Positions 20,000-28,108 of a stretch of 64,000 nt of DNA are shown in pieces. Position 1 is the stretch's first letter; each line of letters begins with the position of its first letter. Made by a program: the position numbers and the translations under genes. Under the pieces are notes generated by a model. The model had not been told where the DNA came from. It worked only from the letters and a program-made list of their open reading frames with translations, and did no database searches. This stretch comes from Pseudomonadota bacterium (GTDB taxonomy: Bacteria; Pseudomonadota; Gammaproteobacteria; Steroidobacterales; MnTg04): positions 62,001 to 126,000 of the forward strand of contig JADFSO010000002.1 of assembly GCA_022560735.1 (NCBI GenBank), read 5' to 3'.

Positions 20000-21084
20000 T
20001 GCGCGATCTCCTGCCTGAGCTTCGCCGATAAACGCGGATCGGCCGCCAGCCGGCCAAGTTCCGCCCTGGCGGCAGGGCTGGCATGGAGCCGCAGCGCCAG
20101 GACGGCCCTGCGCCTTTGCGTTCCTGCGCCTTCATCGAGGATCACACCGCCGAGCCGCTGAATATCGGACAGGCCGCCGTATCTCGCCAGCGCGCCGGCG
20201 GCCGAGGCGCCCTGTTGCGGGTCAGCCAGCAGCGCAAACAATCGTTCCCTGGCGACCGGGTAGCCGGCCTGCAACCGGCCGATGGACAGGATCGCCGCCG
20301 ATGCCAGCTTTTCGCGTTGCCGGACCAGGTCGAGGACCACCAGGCTTTGCGCGGAATCCAGGGACTGCTCCAGATCGCGCAGCATGTCGATGACCACGGC
20401 GGCAGGGGCTCGAACGGCCAGTTGCCGGTACAGGTACCCATCGCCCAGCCGCCTCGCGATCAGCAGCACGCCACGGGCGAGTCGCGGCTCGTCGTCGAAC
20501 GCGGATGAGATCTGCATGCGCCAGGCGCGCAATTCGGCCGGTGAAAGCCCGGCCAGCGCCTGCTCCAGGCCGGCGGCGATGTGCCGGTTCTCATCCTGGT
20601 CAGCGGACCAGGCGGGCAACGGTGCCTGTCCGCGTGCAATCTTGCCGAGGATTTCGCCGCGGGCGGCCTGTATCCGCCAGTTTCCCAGGGTCAGCCGCGC
20701 GGCCGAGGCGACATCGTGCAGCGCGACGGTCAACCGGTGGTTGCCCTCCGTGAGAATCGTCGTCGATTCTGACTGATAACCCAGCAGTTCCTTGACCGCT
20801 TGGGTCGTTTGATCATCAGGGGTGGCCAACGATCCGAGCGCCAGCAGCCCCTCATACAGCAGGTGTTCCCGCGCATTCACTGTCAGCGCCGGGTCTGAGC
20901 CGACCTCCAGAAGCCATGTCCTGGCGGCGGGCTGGCGGTCGTTCGACACCATATCGCCGAGTTGCTGCAGGCGTGCTGCCTTTGCGTCGTCGGCCAGCGC
21001 CGCCAACGGCGCCAACGCCGTCATGGACAGAAACAGGCCGATCAGAACCGGAAAGACTCTCGTCCGCGACGATGTTACTGGCAT
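19984..21084 (-). CDS. Exported helical-repeat (HEAT-like) protein
   Basis: A 366-residue protein with a clear signal peptide (hydrophobic residues 11-30 ending ALAADD-like). The rest is mostly alpha-helical. The second half has short repeated helix pairs (ARERLFALLADPQQGASAAG, then RRRAVLALRLHASPAA) that resemble HEAT/armadillo repeats. No catalytic motif is seen. First gene of a two-gene minus-strand unit with the secreted M14 peptidase. A role as its periplasmic partner or inhibitor is conjecture. Confidence 0.7.
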   Translation of the reverse strand: MPVTSSRTRVFPVLIGLFLSMTALAPLAALADDAKAARLQQLGDMVSNDRQPAARTWLLEVGSDPALTVNAREHLLYEGLLALGSLATPDDQTTQAVKELLGYQSESTTILTEGNHRLTVALHDVASAARLTLGNWRIQAARGEILGKIARGQAPLPAWSADQDENRHIAAGLEQALAGLSPAELRAWRMQISSAFDDEPRLARGVLLIARRLGDGYLYRQLAVRAPAAVVIDMLRDLEQSLDSAQSLVVLDLVRQREKLASAAILSIGRLQAGYPVARERLFALLADPQQGASAAGALARYGGLSDIQRLGGVILDEGAGTQRRRAVLALRLHASPAARAELGRLAADPRLSAKLRQEIAQWLAR

Positions 21085-21453
21085 GTTTCGGGCTCCCGAT
21101 GATCGGCAGGAGTCTGCGCGGTAGCTATACTTTCCAACGTACGGACTCCCGAGTCTGGCTTTGCTTATTTGTACCGTTATTCCGGTGCGACTGAAAGCGC
21201 GACTGTGAGTTCCCCTGCAGGCTAACCCATCAGAATTGTTCTGGCGCCGGTTTTTTGTACCGGGCTACATGATCTCCAGCGGCGGGTTTAGATTCGGGCC
21301 AATTTGCATAAGCCACAAAATTGTATATATTGTTTAGCCAGCCTGTTGAATTGCATACGGAATTGCGGATACAGGTCTTGGCCGCACGCCAAGAGAGCCT
21401 CACAAAAAGTCGGAGACCATGATAAATGGCCCGAATAGAACCAAGGGGACAAG
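21085..21453 (+). other. 369-bp divergent intergenic region
   Basis: Lies between the minus-strand HEAT-like gene and the plus-strand 102-aa gene. It holds a good sigma70-type promoter for the plus strand (21304-21331), an inverted repeat with GACTC/GAGTC arms at about 21144-21155, and a CCGG-T6-rich-CCGG inverted repeat around 21246-21262. An 85-codon minus-strand frame (21230-21487) overlaps it but has no ribosome site or family resemblance and is judged spurious. Confidence 0.5.
21304..21331 (+). promoter_or_regulatory. Candidate sigma70 promoter for the 102-aa gene
   Basis: TTGCAT (21304-21309), a 16-bp spacer, then TATATT (21326-21331), in a locally AT-rich patch. Transcription would start near 21338, leaving a 5' leader of roughly 115 nt before ATG 21454. 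Confidence 0.45.
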
Positions 21454-21762
21454 ATGTTGGATACCAAAGAGCGATTTTTCCGGGCAACCCTGGAGTTGGC
21501 CGGTTCCGGAACTATCAAGAAACGCCTGGTCGGCGCTTATATCGGCCACCTGGGTGATCTGGAGCCCGAGCAATTACCCAAGAGCGCCAGGAGCAAATTC
21601 GAGCGTCTGGCCGGTGATTTGACCCGGGTCACGGCGATCAACGGTGAAGGGCCTGTCTTCGCCAGCGTCCGGAAAATGTCGAAAGAAGAAGCAGACTGCG
21701 CCGCAGAGACCATTGTCAGCTTGTATGGTCAGCTTGCGGCATCGCGTAGCAAGAATCTGTAG
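21454..21762 (+). CDS. Conserved-looking 102-aa cytoplasmic protein, function unknown
   Basis: Preceded by a strong ribosome site (AAGGGGA, 21443-21449) 4 nt before the ATG. The 102 residues are charged, helical and without membrane segments or signal. The pattern (IKKRLVGAYIGHLGDLEPEQLP; VRKMSKEEADCAAETIVSLY) looks like a genuine compact helical protein. I do not recognise the family. It stands alone, flanked by minus-strand genes, with its own promoter candidate. Confidence 0.7.
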   Translation: MLDTKERFFRATLELAGSGTIKKRLVGAYIGHLGDLEPEQLPKSARSKFERLAGDLTRVTAINGEGPVFASVRKMSKEEADCAAETIVSLYGQLAASRSKNL

Positions 21763-21806
21763 TTTGCGTTCCTTGTAGTTTCGGTGGCCGCCCGGCCAAC
21801 GCAGCC

Positions 21807-22305
21807 CTAACGCTGGCGCAGCCAGAACTCGTGCATGCCGGCGAACAACGCCGGGTTTTCCTGCTCGAGCCGATGCCAGTTGTCGAGACTGTTCATTTGC
21901 GGATCGTCGGCAAAAGTTTGCAGGTATAAGTTGGCTGCGCGGCCCGAGCCGGGGTCGAAGCCGATCAATTCCAGACCGAGTTCAGCGAGACAGCCGCCTG
22001 CGGGTGCAGTGCAAGGGCGCGTCGCAGTGTTGCCTCGGCCTCGCCGGGGTTGCCCGCGCGGCGCGTTGCAGGCTGGCCAGCGTGAGCAGGGCTTCGAGAT
22101 CCTCGGGTGCCTGCTCCAGCGCGCGCCGGATATGGACCAGCGCGGAATCGGTTTTGCCACTTGCCCCCAACAGGGCTGCCATCAGGCGATTGGCGGCCGG
22201 GTGTGCGGGCTGCTTGGTCAGAATCTCGGCACAAAGACCGTGCGCCTGGCCGGTCTGGCCCTGCTGGTAACAAGCGATCGCCCGGTTGAGTTTTTGCTCC
22301 GGCAA
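21807..22305 (-). pseudogene. Broken TPR / methyltransferase-tail remnant with two frame changes
   Basis: Coding similarity jumps frame twice. From ATG 22305 a TPR-type segment reads MPEQKLNRAIACYQQGQTG down to ALLTLASLQRAAR. The next TPR helix (NPGEAEATLRRALALHP) continues in a second frame (near 22060-21990). The end (ELGLELIGFDPGSGRAAN through NNW-like LDNWHRLEQENP to GMHEFWLRQR) is in a third frame. That tail resembles the C-terminus of TPR-linked SAM methyltransferases, but the ~200-residue catalytic domain expected between them is absent. An internal deletion plus indels, or sequencing errors, would explain it. Lies 12 bp from queD. Confidence 0.6.
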
Positions 22306-22317
22306 GACTTGGCCTGG

Positions 22318-22680
22318 TCAGGCGGACGGGCCGGTATAACTGCAGCCTGAGTTGCAGGTTTCGCAAACCACGACCCGGCACAGGCCGGCAAGATCGCCGA
22401 TCAGCCGGTCCCAGATCCAGCGCGCCAGGTTTTCGCTGGTCGGGTTTTCCAGCCCCTGGATGTCGTTGAGATAGTGGTGATCGAGTTGCTCGAACAGCGG
22501 CTGGAACGCTGTCTTGAGTTCGGCAAAATCCATGACCCAGCCGCTGTCGCCACCGGCATCGCCGGAAACATGCACTTCGATCCGGAACGAATGCCCGTGC
22601 AGGCGGCTGCACTTGTGGTCTTCGGGCACGTTGGGCAAACGATGCGCCGCTTCGACCTGAAAGCCCTTGAAGATTTCCAT
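22318..22680 (-). CDS. queD: 6-carboxy-5,6,7,8-tetrahydropterin synthase
   Basis: Second enzyme of the queuosine/7-deazaguanine pathway, converting dihydroneopterin triphosphate to 6-carboxytetrahydropterin. The 120 residues show the zinc histidines in EAAHRLP and RLHGHSF, the catalytic cysteine in [10 protein letters not shown], the DFAELK motif and the LDHHYLND metal/substrate motif, plus PTSENLARW. The pathway's last-step gene queG is 6.5 kb away in this window. Full length for QueD. Confidence 0.93.
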   Translation of the reverse strand: MEIFKGFQVEAAHRLPNVPEDHKCSRLHGHSFRIEVHVSGDAGGDSGWVMDFAELKTAFQPLFEQLDHHYLNDIQGLENPTSENLARWIWDRLIGDLAGLCRVVVCETCNSGCSYTGPSA

Positions 22681-22753
22681 GCGCAGAGTTTAATCGAATC
22701 GGAAGAATTTCGCGGAGAAAAGGCAGGGCGGGCTGATGCCTCGGCTGGCCCGA

Positions 22754-23221
22754 TCAGTTCATCTGCGACTGCAAATAATTTTGCCCGCCGACCTTTTCGA
22801 TCAGCTCGAGTTGGGTCTCGAGCCAATCGATATGCTCTTCTTCATCGTCCAATATCGTTTGGAACAGATTGCGCGAGACGAAATCCCCGACCTTTTCCGC
22901 GTGCGCGATGGCCTCTTTCAGGACCGGTTGGGCTTTCATCTCGAGATCCAGGTCGTTGGCCAGAATCTCCGGCACCTGGCGGCCGATCTTGAGTTGGCCC
23001 AGGTCCTGCATGTTGGGAAGGCCCTCGAGGAACAATATGCGGTCGATGAGGCTTTCGGCATGTTTCATCTCATCGACCGATTCGTCAAATTCCTTTTTCG
23101 CCATACCGCCGAAGCCCCAGTTCTTGAGCATTCTGGAGTGCAAAAAATATTGGTCGATGGCGGTCAGTTCATTCGCCAGCGCCTGATTGAGATAGCCGAT
23201 AACGCCCGAATCGCCTTGCAT
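22754..23221 (-). CDS. bfr: Bacterioferritin
   Basis: Heme-containing iron-storage protein that forms a 24-mer. The 155 residues carry the ferroxidase ligands in the family positions (LANELTAIDQYF, DEMKHAE, ILDDEEEHIDWLE) and the heme-ligand methionine in DEMKHAE. The ORF begins only 30 bp after the tRNA-Glu on the same strand. Read-through from the tRNA promoter is therefore plausible, since there is little room for another. Confidence 0.95.
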   Translation of the reverse strand: MQGDSGVIGYLNQALANELTAIDQYFLHSRMLKNWGFGGMAKKEFDESVDEMKHAESLIDRILFLEGLPNMQDLGQLKIGRQVPEILANDLDLEMKAQPVLKEAIAHAEKVGDFVSRNLFQTILDDEEEHIDWLETQLELIEKVGGQNYLQSQMN

Positions 23222-23251
23222 GCCTTCTCTCCCGTCCTTGCGCTCTATGAA

Positions 23252-23326
23252 TGGCGCTCCCTAGGGGAATCGAACCCCTGTTTTCGGCGTGAGAGGCCAA
23301 CGTCCTGACCGCTAGACGAAGGGAGC
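23252..23326 (-). tRNA. tRNA-Glu (anticodon CUC)
   Basis: Folds as a complete cloverleaf on the minus strand. The acceptor stem is GCTCCCT/AGGGAGC and the D arm follows the TTCGTCTAGCGG pattern. The anticodon stem-loop has loop CTCTCAC (anticodon CUC, reading GAG). The T arm is CAGGGG-TTCGATT-CCCCT, and CCA is encoded (23252-23254). The 5' end is 23326. The sequence matches the bacterial tRNA-Glu pattern closely. Confidence 0.95.
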
Positions 23327-23363
23327 GCTGTGGTCGTGGTGCCGCCTAAGGCGGTGGGGTGGT

Positions 23364-23391
23364 ATTATACGGCCCCATCTGATTTGCTCAA
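23364..23391 (-). promoter_or_regulatory. Sigma70 promoter of tRNA-Glu (and possibly bfr)
   Basis: On the minus strand: TTGAGC (23391-23386), 16-bp spacer, consensus TATAAT (23369-23364). The predicted start near 23357 lies about 30 nt before the tRNA 5' end. A CCGCC-TTA-GGCGG hairpin (23342-23354) occupies the leader between promoter and tRNA. Confidence 0.65.
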
Positions 23392-23405
23392 CCGGAGCAT
23401 CCCAT

Positions 23406-24755
23406 TTGAGTGACCAAACAGGGCGCAACACGCAGCGCCCGTCGATTATTCCCCGTTCAGAACACACGGTGTCGCGGGCCAATATCTCGAACAACGCCAT
23501 CAAGGTCCTGCACCGGCTGCACAAGGGCGGTTTCCAGTCTTTTTTGGTCGGCGGCTGTGTCCGTGACCTGTTGCTCAAACATCAGCCCAAGGATTTCGAT
23601 GTCGCGACCGATGCCAGCCCCGAGGAAGTCCGCAAACTTTTTCGCAACTGCAGGCTGATCGGGCGGCGGTTTCGCCTGGCGCATATTCACTTCGGCCGCG
23701 AAATCATCGAGGTCGCGACCTTCAGGGCGACCCATGACGAACTGGATGACGACGATATCCGCGGGCAGACGGACGCAGGCGGGCGCATCCTGCGCGACAA
23801 CCGCTATGGCAAGCTGGAAGACGATGTCTGGCGGCGCGATTTTACCGCCAATGCGCTGTACTACACGCTCGATGGTTACAGCATCTGGGATTTTGTCGGT
23901 GGGTTCAAGGATGTCGAGCAACGCGTGCTCAGGGTCATCGGCGATCCCGAGACCCGTTATCGCGAAGACCCGGTGCGCATGCTGCGTGCCGTGCGTTTTG
24001 CGGCCAAGCTCGATTTCTCGATCGACGACCCGTCCGAGGCGCCGTTGTGGGACCTGGGGCATTTGCTCGCAGATGTGCCGCCCGCTCGCCTGTTTGACGA
24101 AATCATCAAGATGTTCCTGGCCGGTCGCGCGCTCGAAAGTTTCCGGCTACTCGAACATTATCGTCTGCTCGCTCATCTTTTCCCGGCGCTGGTCGCGGAG
24201 TTGGAAAAAGATACCGACCACCGGTTCAGGAAACTCTTGCTCGAGGGTCTTGCGACCACGGATCAGCGGGTCAGGGAAGACAAGCCGGTCACGACGTTCT
24301 TTTTGTTCGCGGTCCTGCTCTGGGCGCCGATCAGGAAACGTTTCGACGGGTTGCACGGTGGCGGCAAGCCGCCGATTCCGGCCATGCAACAGGCGGTCGA
24401 GGACGTCGTCAAGGCCCAGCAAGCGCACATCAGCGTGCCACGGCGAACCACGATCCCGTTGAAAGAAATGCTGGCCCTGCAATCGCGTTTCAACCTGCGC
24501 AAGGGAGTGCGCAGCCTGCGCTTTTTGCATCACCCGCGGTTTCGTGCAGCCTATGATTTCATGTTGTTGCGCGCATCGAGCGGCGATTTCGATGCACAAG
24601 CCGCGCAGTGGTGGACGGATATACAACTGGCCGATGACAAAACCCGGCGTGAAATGGCGCAGGTCGGGCGCGGCGGCGGTGCCGGCAAACGCAAGCGCCG
24701 CCCGCGGCGGCGGGGTGCGCGCAAGCGTACTGCGGACCAGGGCGGCCAGGCATAA
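23406..24755 (+). CDS. pcnB: Poly(A) polymerase I
   Basis: Adds 3' poly(A) tails to RNA, promoting decay. The 449-residue protein has the nucleotidyltransferase core (FLVGGCVRDLLL, then KDFDVATDASPEE), the RRFRLAHIHFG segment specific to bacterial poly(A) polymerase as opposed to CCA-adding enzyme, and RREDFTAN-like RRDFTANALYY. A basic C-terminal tail (KRKRRPRRRGARKR) fits RNA binding. The start is a TTG at 23406 preceded by GGAG. Its promoter region is shared with the divergent tRNA-Glu. Confidence 0.93.
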   Translation: MSDQTGRNTQRPSIIPRSEHTVSRANISNNAIKVLHRLHKGGFQSFLVGGCVRDLLLKHQPKDFDVATDASPEEVRKLFRNCRLIGRRFRLAHIHFGREIIEVATFRATHDELDDDDIRGQTDAGGRILRDNRYGKLEDDVWRRDFTANALYYTLDGYSIWDFVGGFKDVEQRVLRVIGDPETRYREDPVRMLRAVRFAAKLDFSIDDPSEAPLWDLGHLLADVPPARLFDEIIKMFLAGRALESFRLLEHYRLLAHLFPALVAELEKDTDHRFRKLLLEGLATTDQRVREDKPVTTFFLFAVLLWAPIRKRFDGLHGGGKPPIPAMQQAVEDVVKAQQAHISVPRRTTIPLKEMLALQSRFNLRKGVRSLRFLHHPRFRAAYDFMLLRASSGDFDAQAAQWWTDIQLADDKTRREMAQVGRGGGAGKRKRRPRRRGARKRTADQGGQA

Positions 24756-24770
24756 GCGGGTATTGCGACG

Positions 24771-25277
24771 ATGCGCTGGCAATCCGCGTACGTTGGCTTG
24801 GGCAGCAACCTCGACCATCCTTGCGGGCAGATTCGCTGGGCCATCGCCAAACTGAAACAGCGGTCGGATATTCACAGCCTGGTTTGTTCCGGCATTTATC
24901 TCAGCGCGCCGATGGGGCCCCGGGATCAGCCCGATTTCCTCAATGCGGTTTGCGGCTTCCTGACCCATCTGTCCGCCGCGAGCCTGCTCGCCGTGCTGCA
25001 CGATCTGGAGGCGCAAAGGGGCAGACGGCGCAATCAGCGCTGGGGCCCGCGCACCCTGGACCTGGACCTGCTCGTGTATGGCCGGGAACTCAGCGATCGC
25101 GCCGAACTGAGCTTGCCGCATCCCGGTGTTCATCAACGCAGTTTTGTCCTGTATCCTCTGGCAGAAATCGCTCCGGCCCTTGAAATACCTGGCCGGGGAA
25201 GGGTGAGCCAACTCGCAGCCGCTTGTGGACAGGAAGGTTTGCAGCGCTATGCCGATACGGGAGATTGCAATACATGA
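24771..25277 (+). CDS. folK: HPPK, 2-amino-4-hydroxy-6-hydroxymethyldihydropteridine pyrophosphokinase
   Basis: Transfers pyrophosphate from ATP to the pterin in folate synthesis. The 168 residues include YVGLGSNL, QPDFLNAVCG, LEAQRGRRRNQRWGPR and the family signature RTLDLDLLVYG, then LPHPGVHQRSFVLYPLAEI. It follows pcnB by 15 bp, the normal gammaproteobacterial arrangement. Its stop overlaps the next gene's ATG (ATGA). Confidence 0.95.
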   Translation: MRWQSAYVGLGSNLDHPCGQIRWAIAKLKQRSDIHSLVCSGIYLSAPMGPRDQPDFLNAVCGFLTHLSAASLLAVLHDLEAQRGRRRNQRWGPRTLDLDLLVYGRELSDRAELSLPHPGVHQRSFVLYPLAEIAPALEIPGRGRVSQLAAACGQEGLQRYADTGDCNT

Positions 25278-25927
25278 TTGTCGCCAGTCCGCGTTACATC
25301 GTGGTGGAAGGGCCGATCGGCGTCGGCAAGACCAGCCTCGCCAGGCGCCTGGCGGATAGTTTCGCCTGCGACCTGGTCGAAGAACAGCCGTGGGCGAACC
25401 CGTTCCTCGAGCGGTTTTACCAGGACCCGCGCGGCGGCGCGCTGGCGGTGCAACTGTTTTTTCTGTTTCAGCGCGCCCGTCAGCTCGAGGACGAACGCCA
25501 GCGCGACCTGTTCAGCCCGGTCAAGGTGGCCGACTACCTGATGGAAAAGGATCGGCTGTTCGCGGAACTGATACTGGATCCGCAGGAGTGGGAGCTGTAT
25601 CAGCAGATCTATGAGCGCCTCGATATTCAGCCGCCGACGCCCGACCTGGTGATCTACCTGCAGGCGCCGGTCAAGGTGTTGCTGGAAAGAGTCGCCAGGC
25701 GGGGGGTTAAATTTGAACAAATGATAAAGCGTGATTACCTTGAACAGCTAATGGAAGCTTATGCCCGGTTTTTTCACCAGTACGACGATTCGCCGTTACT
25801 GATTATCAACACGGTGGACATCGATCCGGTGGGCAACGATACGGATTTCCAGCAGTTGCTGGAGCAGGTGGATTCGATTCGCAGTGGCCGGCATTTTTAC
25901 AACCCGGTCAGTCGCAGCATCGCCTGA
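25274..25927 (+). CDS. Deoxynucleoside kinase family protein
   Basis: Phosphorylates a deoxynucleoside using a nucleoside triphosphate. The P-loop is EGPIGVGKTSLARRL, followed by the EEQPWANPFLERFY segment, the ARQLEDERQ helix and the LID-like region LLERVARRGVKFEQM. At 217 residues it matches bacterial deoxyadenosine/deoxyguanosine kinases. The start at ATG 25274 overlaps the folK stop. It lies between folK and panB. Which deoxynucleoside it uses cannot be told here. Confidence 0.85.
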   Translation: MIVASPRYIVVEGPIGVGKTSLARRLADSFACDLVEEQPWANPFLERFYQDPRGGALAVQLFFLFQRARQLEDERQRDLFSPVKVADYLMEKDRLFAELILDPQEWELYQQIYERLDIQPPTPDLVIYLQAPVKVLLERVARRGVKFEQMIKRDYLEQLMEAYARFFHQYDDSPLLIINTVDIDPVGNDTDFQQLLEQVDSIRSGRHFYNPVSRSIA

Positions 25928-25938
25928 CAGGAGAGCGC

Positions 25939-26769
25939 ATGTATACGCATTTGCAACAAAGAGACTCGGACAAGCCACCGGTAACCATTTCGACGCTGGT
26001 GAAAATGAAGGCGGACGGGATGCCGATCGCCTGTCTGACCGCATACGATGCGAGTTTTGCCAACCTGGTGGACGAGGCTGGCGTCGACCTGGTGCTGGCC
26101 GGCGATTCGCTGGGCATGGTGATCCAGGGGCATCCGACGACGGTGCCGGTCACCGTCGATGACATCGTTTATCACTGCAAGGCAGTTGCCCGCGGTCTGA
26201 CCCGGTCGTTCCTGGTCGGCGATTTGCCGTTTCTCAGTTATACGACGCCGCGGCAGGCCATGGGCAATTCAAGGCGCCTGATGCAGGAAGGCCGCGCCAA
26301 GATGGTCAAGCTCGAAGGCGGGGCGATGCAGGTGGAAATCGTCGAATACCTGGCCTCGCGGGATGTGCCGGTCTGCGCGCACATCGGCCTGAAACCCCAG
26401 TCGGTGCACAAGCTTGGCGGTTTCAAGATCCAGGGGCGCGACGAGGCGACCGCAAAACAGATGCTCGCGGATGCAAAGGCGCTGGAAAGCGCCGGCGCCG
26501 ACATCGTCTTGCTCGAATGCATTCCCAACGAACTCGGCGCGAGGATCACCGAGGAACTCAAGGTGCCGGTCATTGGCATCGGCGCAGGCCCGCAGGTCGA
26601 TGGCCAGATCCTGGTCCTGTACGACATCCTGAATATCACGATCGGTCGCAAGCCGCGCTTTGCCCAGGATTTCACGATCGGCGGTCGCAGCCCGATCGAT
26701 GCGGTCAAGGCCTATGTCGAGGCCGTGCGCAATGGCGACTATCCGGCGCCGGAGCATTGTTTCAGTTAA
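25939..26769 (+). CDS. panB: 3-methyl-2-oxobutanoate hydroxymethyltransferase
   Basis: First committed step of pantothenate synthesis: adds a hydroxymethyl group from methylenetetrahydrofolate to ketoisovalerate. The 276 residues contain ACLTAYDASFANLVD, LVLAGDSLGMVIQG, AHIGLKPQSVHKLGGF and IGIGAGPQVDGQ, all family landmarks. GGAG precedes the ATG. The stop overlaps the panC start (TAATG). Folate supplied via folK two genes upstream is its cofactor. Confidence 0.96.
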   Translation: MYTHLQQRDSDKPPVTISTLVKMKADGMPIACLTAYDASFANLVDEAGVDLVLAGDSLGMVIQGHPTTVPVTVDDIVYHCKAVARGLTRSFLVGDLPFLSYTTPRQAMGNSRRLMQEGRAKMVKLEGGAMQVEIVEYLASRDVPVCAHIGLKPQSVHKLGGFKIQGRDEATAKQMLADAKALESAGADIVLLECIPNELGARITEELKVPVIGIGAGPQVDGQILVLYDILNITIGRKPRFAQDFTIGGRSPIDAVKAYVEAVRNGDYPAPEHCFS

Positions 26770-27617
26770 TGCACGTTATTGATGCCGTTGAGCCGCTGCA
26801 GAGCAAGATCGCCCGCTGGAAGAGCCAGGGGCATACGGTCGGCCTGGTGCCGACCATGGGTGACCTGCACGAAGGTCACCTGAACCTGGTCCGGCAGGCC
26901 CGGGCAAAGGCTGACCGGCTGGTGGTCAGCATTTTTGTCAACCCGCTGCAATTCGGGCCTGGCGAGGATTTCGATCGTTATCCGCGGGAACCGGAGGCAG
27001 ATTCCGGTCTGTTGGAAAAAGAGCAAGTCGATGTGCTGTTTACCCCGGGCGAAGCGGCGATGTATCCGCAGGGCACCCAGGCGGTGCCGCAGCTTTCCGC
27101 GGGCGAGCTCGCAAACATTTTGTGCGGAGCCAGCAGGCCTGGCCATTTCGATGGCGTCGCGACGGCCGTGAATCGCTTGTTTGAAATTGTGCAACCGGAT
27201 TTGGCGGTGTTTGGCTTGAAAGATTACCAGCAGCTACTGGTGATACGCCGGCTGGTGGCGGAGCGGGGCCTGGCGGTCGATATACTCGGTGGAACCACCT
27301 GCCGGGAGGCGGACGGCCTGGCAATGAGTACCCGCAACCGTTATCTGAATGCCGGGGAGAGGGCGGTTGCAGCACGCCTTTATGCCGAGCTGCAGGCAGC
27401 GGCGGCCTTGATAAAAGCCGACTCGCCGGCTCGTGTCCAGATCCTCGAGCGCGCCGTTGAAAACCTCGCCGCGGCAGGTTTCCGGCCGCTCTATTTCGAG
27501 TTGCGCCGGGCCGCCGATCTGTCCGTGGCGGGCGAACAGGACCGGGACCTGGCCCTGCTGACCGCCGCCTACCTCGGCGAAACTCGCTTGATCGATAACT
27601 TGTTGTTTTCGTTATAA
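26769..27617 (+). CDS. panC: Pantothenate synthetase
   Basis: Joins pantoate and beta-alanine with ATP. ATG 26769 overlaps the panB stop; the frame extends upstream only as shadow. The 282 residues have the HIGH-type motif [44 protein letters not shown] and the KMSKS-like MSTRNRYL. Full length. Confidence 0.96.
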   Translation: MHVIDAVEPLQSKIARWKSQGHTVGLVPTMGDLHEGHLNLVRQARAKADRLVVSIFVNPLQFGPGEDFDRYPREPEADSGLLEKEQVDVLFTPGEAAMYPQGTQAVPQLSAGELANILCGASRPGHFDGVATAVNRLFEIVQPDLAVFGLKDYQQLLVIRRLVAERGLAVDILGGTTCREADGLAMSTRNRYLNAGERAVAARLYAELQAAAALIKADSPARVQILERAVENLAAAGFRPLYFELRRAADLSVAGEQDRDLALLTAAYLGETRLIDNLLFSL

Positions 27618-27712
27618 TCGCTTGTAGTCGACCGGGACGGTGGGTAAAATTTCGCGCCAGCGATGCGTACCCCGGGTATGCTCGGGCCAAAACGAATGAC
27701 AGGAAAACCTGC

Positions 27713-28093
27713 ATGCAACTCACCTTGTTGACCGCAAAACTGCACCGCGCATGTGTCACCCATGCAGAGCTCGATTACGAGGGCTCATGCGCGATCGATA
27801 CGGATTTGCTCGATGCCGCCGGCATCACCGAATATGAGCAAATTCAGATCTATAACATTGCGAATGGTGAGCGCTTTACGACTTATGCGATCCGGGCGGA
27901 ACGCGGATCGAAGGTCATCTCGGTAAACGGGGCGGCGGCGCACAAGGCTTCCCCCGGCGATCGCCTGATTATTTGTACTTACGCGGCGATGTCCAGGGAG
28001 GAGGCCGGCTCGCACCAGCCGCGGCTGGTTTATCTGAACGAGAACAACGAGATTACCCGCAGCGCCAACACCATCCCGGTGCAGGCGGCCTGA
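27713..28093 (+). CDS. panD: Aspartate 1-decarboxylase (pyruvoyl enzyme)
   Basis: Makes beta-alanine from aspartate for pantothenate. The 126-residue proenzyme carries the self-cleavage site YEGSC (Gly-Ser), which gives the pyruvoyl group, plus [12 protein letters not shown] and [24 protein letters not shown] precedes the ATG. A 95-bp gap from panC could hold a separate promoter. With panB and panC it completes the pathway to pantothenate in one block. Confidence 0.96.
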   Translation: MQLTLLTAKLHRACVTHAELDYEGSCAIDTDLLDAAGITEYEQIQIYNIANGERFTTYAIRAERGSKVISVNGAAAHKASPGDRLIICTYAAMSREEAGSHQPRLVYLNENNEITRSANTIPVQAA

Positions 28094-28105
28094 GCTTTTC
28101 TCAGG
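28089..28105. terminator. Small hairpin between convergent panD and GGDEF genes
   Basis: A perfect 6-bp inverted repeat (CCTGAG / CTCAGG) with a 5-nt loop CTTTT. It overlaps the panD stop and lies just beyond the convergent stop at 28109. There is no T-tract, so terminator function is only suggested by its place between two converging genes. Confidence 0.3.
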
Positions 28106-28108
28106 AGC

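Noticed and set aside
21230..21487. 85-codon minus frame in the 21.1-21.45 kb gap
   Set aside because: No ribosome site, mixed composition, and antisense to the promoter, leader and start of the 102-aa gene.
21965..22612. 215-codon minus-strand frame as an intact gene
   Set aside because: Only its end encodes a TPR piece; the rest is the out-of-frame shadow of queD. The TPR signal moves between frames.
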